Assembly: GCA_027026255.1 (NCBI GenBank)
Contig: JALVOT010000007.1
Coordinates: forward strand, 62,001-126,000
Direction: 5' to 3'
From: Caldifarciminota bacterium
Lineage (GTDB): Bacteria > Hydrothermota > Tepidihabitantia > SM23-42
DNA length: 64,000 nt
In this document: piece after piece, positions 61,321 through 64,000 of the stretch
How positions within the stretch are numbered: position 1 is the stretch's first letter
Layout: each line of letters begins with the position of its first letter
Program-made: the position numbers and the translations under genes
The notes under the pieces: generated by a model
The model's database searches: none
What the model saw: the letters and a program-made list of their open reading frames with translations, nothing else
What the model was told of the DNA's origin: nothing

Positions 61321-62862
61321 ATGAGCACATTAGATTTTTCTGAAATTGCAAAATTGAATGAACGATACAACAAAGACCCAAAGTCGCGCATCTTTGTGCA
61401 ACTCGCTGATGCCTATCGCAAAAATAATATGGTTGAAGAGGCATTGGATGTATTGCATAAGGGATTAGAAATTCATCCTCGGTATCCACTGGCACATCTG
61501 ATACTGGGTAAATGTTATATGAACAAAAGGATGTTCCCCCAGGCAAGAGATGCATTTAAGAAGACATTAGAACTCGACCCCCAGAATATTGTTGCCTTCA
61601 GGATGCTGGCACAGGTTTGTGAAGCACTCAGGGACGAGACCGGTCAGATTGAGGCATACAAAGGCATCCTTGCTTTAGACCCGTTTGACAACCAGGCAAA
61701 GGAAAAACTTGACCACCTTGAATCGATGCAGAAAAAAGAGCCCCTCTATACAATGGCAATGGGTGAAGAATACGAAAAGCAGGGAAATCTAAAGGAAGCC
61801 CTTAAGATTTATGAACATCTGCTGTTTACTGATCCTACTGATATTATATTACAGAATAAGATAAAGGAATTAAAAGAAAAAACCGGCTCCCGGACTGTCC
61901 AACCAAAAGTAGAAAAGATTGAGGGACTCCAGGGTGTGGAACAATTTTTTAAACCTCAATCAGTAGAACCAGAAAAACCACCTGAACCAGCACCTCAAAA
62001 AGATGAAGAAATCAGATCCTTAGATGAATTTCTTGTCGAGACAAAGCCTGCTCCAGAAACCCTGGCGCCTTCATCCGCTGAACCCAGGGAAGAAGTTAAG
62101 GAAGAAGTTAAGGAAGAGGTTGAAGAGAAACTTGATACCCTGCATTCTTTTAAAGAAAAAGAGACTGCCACAGCTGAACTAAAAACCAGGGAAGAAGAAA
62201 TCGCAATTGAACCCACCCATTCGGTAATCGAATCAGAAGCTGCAGAAAAACCTCAACCAGAGATTGAACCGGTTCTTGAATCACAACCGGTTGAAGAAAA
62301 ACCCATCAAAGAACCTGAAGCAATCACAGAAAAACCCGAATCGGTTACCGGACAACCCATTGAAGAGCCAAAACCCGAATCGGTTACCGAACAACAACCC
62401 ATTGAAGCGCCAAAAGTTGAATCGGTTACCGAACAACCCATTGAAGCGCCAAAACCTGAATCGGTTACCGAACAACCCGTTGAAGAACCAAAAGCCGAAC
62501 CGATTACCGAACAACAACCTATTGAAGAACCAAAACGCGAACCGGCTACCGAACAACCCATTGAAGAACCAAAACGCGAACCGGCTACCGAACAACCCGT
62601 TGAAGAGCCAAAACCCGAACCGATTGCCGAGCAACCCACTGAAGAGCCAAAAGTTGAATCGGTTACCGAACAACCCATTGAAGAACCAAAACCCGAACCG
62701 ATTACCGAACAACCCATTGAAAAACCAAAAGCCGAATCTGCTCCTGAAAAACCTGCCGAAGAAAAATCAGCTCCAGAACCAGAAAAAAAAGAAGGACCAA
62801 CAAAGATGAAAGAAGATGATTTTAAATCATTCCAGGATTGGCTTTCCGGACTTTTAAAATGA
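61321..62862 (+). CDS. TPR protein with long Glu/Pro-rich repeat tail
   Basis: Residues 1-190 are tetratricopeptide repeats ([66 protein letters not shown]). From about 200 to 480 the sequence is disordered and acidic, with KEEVKEEV and then about ten 13- or 14-residue units of the type [13 protein letters not shown] (residues about 340-471, DNA 62338-62733). The end [15 protein letters not shown] may be a short binding helix. No signal peptide. It overlaps accB in ATGA. A scaffold role is inferred from the TPRs. Confidence 0.85.
   Translation: MSTLDFSEIAKLNERYNKDPKSRIFVQLADAYRKNNMVEEALDVLHKGLEIHPRYPLAHLILGKCYMNKRMFPQARDAFKKTLELDPQNIVAFRMLAQVCEALRDETGQIEAYKGILALDPFDNQAKEKLDHLESMQKKEPLYTMAMGEEYEKQGNLKEALKIYEHLLFTDPTDIILQNKIKELKEKTGSRTVQPKVEKIEGLQGVEQFFKPQSVEPEKPPEPAPQKDEEIRSLDEFLVETKPAPETLAPSSAEPREEVKEEVKEEVEEKLDTLHSFKEKETATAELKTREEEIAIEPTHSVIESEAAEKPQPEIEPVLESQPVEEKPIKEPEAITEKPESVTGQPIEEPKPESVTEQQPIEAPKVESVTEQPIEAPKPESVTEQPVEEPKAEPITEQQPIEEPKREPATEQPIEEPKREPATEQPVEEPKPEPIAEQPTEEPKVESVTEQPIEEPKPEPITEQPIEKPKAESAPEKPAEEKSAPEPEKKEGPTKMKEDDFKSFQDWLSGLLK
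62338..62733 (+). repeat. Tandem repeat of 39 to 42 bases within the TPR gene
   Basis: About ten units, eight of 39 and two of 42 bases, in frame, each reading close to GTTACCGAACAACCCATTGA plus a short PKPE segment. The extra three bases in two units encode one added Gln. Several reading frames stay open here only because of the repeat. Confidence 0.9.
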
Positions 62863-63290
62863 AAATCAAGAATATAGAAAAACTGGTTAGGTTACTGGAA
62901 AATAGTATTATATCAGAAATTGAAATTACAGATTTCTGGGGTCGAAAACTTAAAATAACAAAATCAAGTAATAATACCAAACCCCAGACAATAAAATCTG
63001 AAATTAAAATTGCCGAACCGGAAAAAAAAGAACCGGAACAAAAGAAAAACCTCGTTGCGATAAAATCGCCAATCGTTGGAACATTTTACCGCGCACCATC
63101 GCCTGACGCCCAACCCTATGTTAATGTCGGTGATATTGTGAAACCGGGACAGGTTGTCTGTATTGTTGAAGCAATGAAACTTATGAACGAAATTGAATCA
63201 GATGTTGCCGGTAAAATTGTTAAGATTCTGGTCAAAAATGAAGAGCCAGTTGAATATAATCAAGAACTGATGCTCGTCGAACCATTATAA
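62859..63290 (+). CDS. accB: Acetyl-CoA carboxylase biotin carboxyl carrier protein
   Basis: BCCP carries carboxybiotin for fatty-acid synthesis. The 143-residue protein has the biotin motif [13 protein letters not shown] with the lysine to be biotinylated at about residue 108, preceded by [19 protein letters not shown], and a flexible linker (about 43-63). ATG overlaps the TPR gene stop by four bases; a longer frame from 62838 is not used. accC and the carboxyltransferase genes are not in the window. Confidence 0.95.
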   Translation: MKIKNIEKLVRLLENSIISEIEITDFWGRKLKITKSSNNTKPQTIKSEIKIAEPEKKEPEQKKNLVAIKSPIVGTFYRAPSPDAQPYVNVGDIVKPGQVVCIVEAMKLMNEIESDVAGKIVKILVKNEEPVEYNQELMLVEPL

Positions 63291-63308
63291 ATTAAGAAAG
63301 GATATATT

Positions 63309-64000
63309 ATGGAATTAAAAACCTTACTTGAAAAAATGATTAAAGTAAATGCCTCAGACCTCCACCTCAAAGCAGGTTCACCACCAGTCTTCAGAATCGA
63401 TGGTAAATTGGCTGAAGAGAAAAGTGAATCACTTACACCGGAGGTTCTAAAAACAATGGCATATCAAATAATGACCCCTTCCCAGCAGCAGACATTTGAG
63501 AGGATGAAAGAGATGGACTTTGCGATTGGTGTAAGGGGTGTGGGTCGTTTCCGGGTAAATCTCTTTTTGCAAAGAGGAAGTATTGCAATTGCAATGAGGG
63601 CAATTCCCATTTCAGTGCGCCGGATTGAGGAATTAAACCTGCCTCCGATTCTCAAGGATATGTCACTCCGTCCAAGGGGGTTGATTCTCTGCACCGGAAC
63701 CACGGGTAGTGGTAAATCTACGACCCTGGCCGCAATGATTGAACACATAAACGAAAATGTATCCCGACACATTATTACAATTGAAGACCCCATTGAATAT
63801 CTTTTCCGCGATAACCTTTCGATAATCTGCCAGCGTGAAGTATTAATGGACACAGTCTCATTTTCTGTTGCCCTGAAACATATCCTGCGTCAGGATCCTG
63901 ATGTCATATTAATCGGTGAAATCCGAGACCGAGAAACTATGGATGTTGCACTGAAGGCTTCGGATACCGGTCACCTCGTTCTATCAACCCTGCATACCCT
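63309..64000 (+). CDS. PilT-type twitching motility ATPase, copy 3 (partial, cut by window end)
   Basis: The visible 230 residues start MELKTLLEKMIKVNASDLHLKAG and contain Walker A GTTGSGKST, EDPIEYLFRDN, LRQDPDVILIGEIRD and TGHLVLSTLHT before the window ends. It is a third PilT/PilB-like ATPase, closest to PilU-type proteins by its EYLF Asp box. An AAGGATA site lies about 7 bases before the ATG. It follows accB by 18 bases. Confidence 0.88.
   Translation, partial: MELKTLLEKMIKVNASDLHLKAGSPPVFRIDGKLAEEKSESLTPEVLKTMAYQIMTPSQQQTFERMKEMDFAIGVRGVGRFRVNLFLQRGSIAIAMRAIPISVRRIEELNLPPILKDMSLRPRGLILCTGTTGSGKSTTLAAMIEHINENVSRHIITIEDPIEYLFRDNLSIICQREVLMDTVSFSVALKHILRQDPDVILIGEIRDRETMDVALKASDTGHLVLSTLHT

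Noticed and set aside
62253..62809. Long open frames on both strands and another plus frame across the TPR gene (143-181 codons)
   Set aside because: They are open only because the 39-base repeat lacks stops in several frames; their products are simple repeats such as GSSMGCSV or NRLPNNPLK.
1..64000. CRISPR array, prophage or insertion sequence
   Set aside because: No repeat-spacer array, integrase, transposase or terminal inverted repeats were found on either strand.

Overview
The window is a gene-dense, AT-rich bacterial chromosome segment with about 66 protein genes, two tRNA genes and few gaps. The cell it suggests has an outer membrane: there is a TamA/TamB pair, an outer-membrane-type barrel protein and several lipoproteins. 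It is rod-shaped (mreBCD-mrdA-rodA), makes cell-surface polysaccharide, and probably makes unusual lipids. Archaeal-flavoured genes (RNA 3'-phosphate cyclase, a geranylgeranyl-reductase-family flavoprotein, LeuC/LeuD-type dehydratase, CxxC-type DUF89 phosphatase) next to Bacteroidetes-like ones (DUF4837, serine-palmitoyltransferase-like enzyme) fit a deep-branching uncultured lineage such as candidate phylum WOR-3/Stahlbacteria. That placement is inference from gene content, not a phylogeny.

Layout. 1-4.1 kb: yidD (partial), rnpA and rpmH on the minus strand, then a potassium channel with TrkA domains overlapping an amino-acid permease fused to a PTS EIIA-like domain, and a degenerate GIY-YIG protein. 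4.4-4.5 kb: tRNA-Gly and tRNA-Cys. 4.6-8.5 kb (minus): uppS-cdsA-rarA-flavoprotein reductase. 8.7-17 kb: a sugar transferase, a TPR outer-membrane protein, a five-gene operon of DUF2089, SHOCT-like, DUF4097 and small membrane proteins, then sucCD and rtcA. 17.4-24.9 kb: a prepilin-like protein; an operon of DUF1858, a NUDIX-PanD fusion, DUF89, a radical SAM protein and a Cys-rich protein; an alkyltransferase, an unknown protein and a GAF-GGDEF protein. 25-30.8 kb: a serine-palmitoyltransferase-like enzyme coupled to a GNAT protein, then an isocitrate/isopropylmalate dehydrogenase, LeuC, LeuD and an HD protein. 30.8-34.9 kb: glycosyltransferase, flippase-like protein, ugd and UDP-glucuronate decarboxylase. 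35-41.7 kb: rpsL, rpsG, an M29-type peptidase, TamA-like and TamB. 41.8-50 kb: mscS, SAM hydrolase, cvpA, polX, purC and a spermidine-synthase-like membrane protein. 50-64 kb: the elongasome operon, a lipoprotein, two PilT-type ATPases, recG, a DUF4837 lipoprotein, a TPR protein with a long Glu/Pro repeat, accB, and a third PilT-type ATPase cut by the window end.

The strongest global signal is promoter architecture. About sixteen transcription units carry a TTGACA-like box, almost always a 16-bp spacer, a TATAAT-like box, and then a start codon only 5-6 bases further on. The start codon therefore falls on the expected transcription start, giving leaderless mRNAs, including rpmH, uppS, sucC and mscS. 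A second, smaller class (rpsL, mreB, three envelope proteins) has the same promoter but a short leader with a strong Shine-Dalgarno site. Within operons, genes often overlap by 4 bases (ATGA) and use GGAG-type sites.

Other points of note are the NUDIX-PanD fusion next to a DUF89 gene whose N-terminus, with its CxxC motif, is reached only through an ACG start; the SHOCT/DUF2089/DUF4097 operon; the permease-EIIA fusion; a candidate ceramide-synthesis pair; and a dispersed intergenic repeat of about 56 bp present three times.
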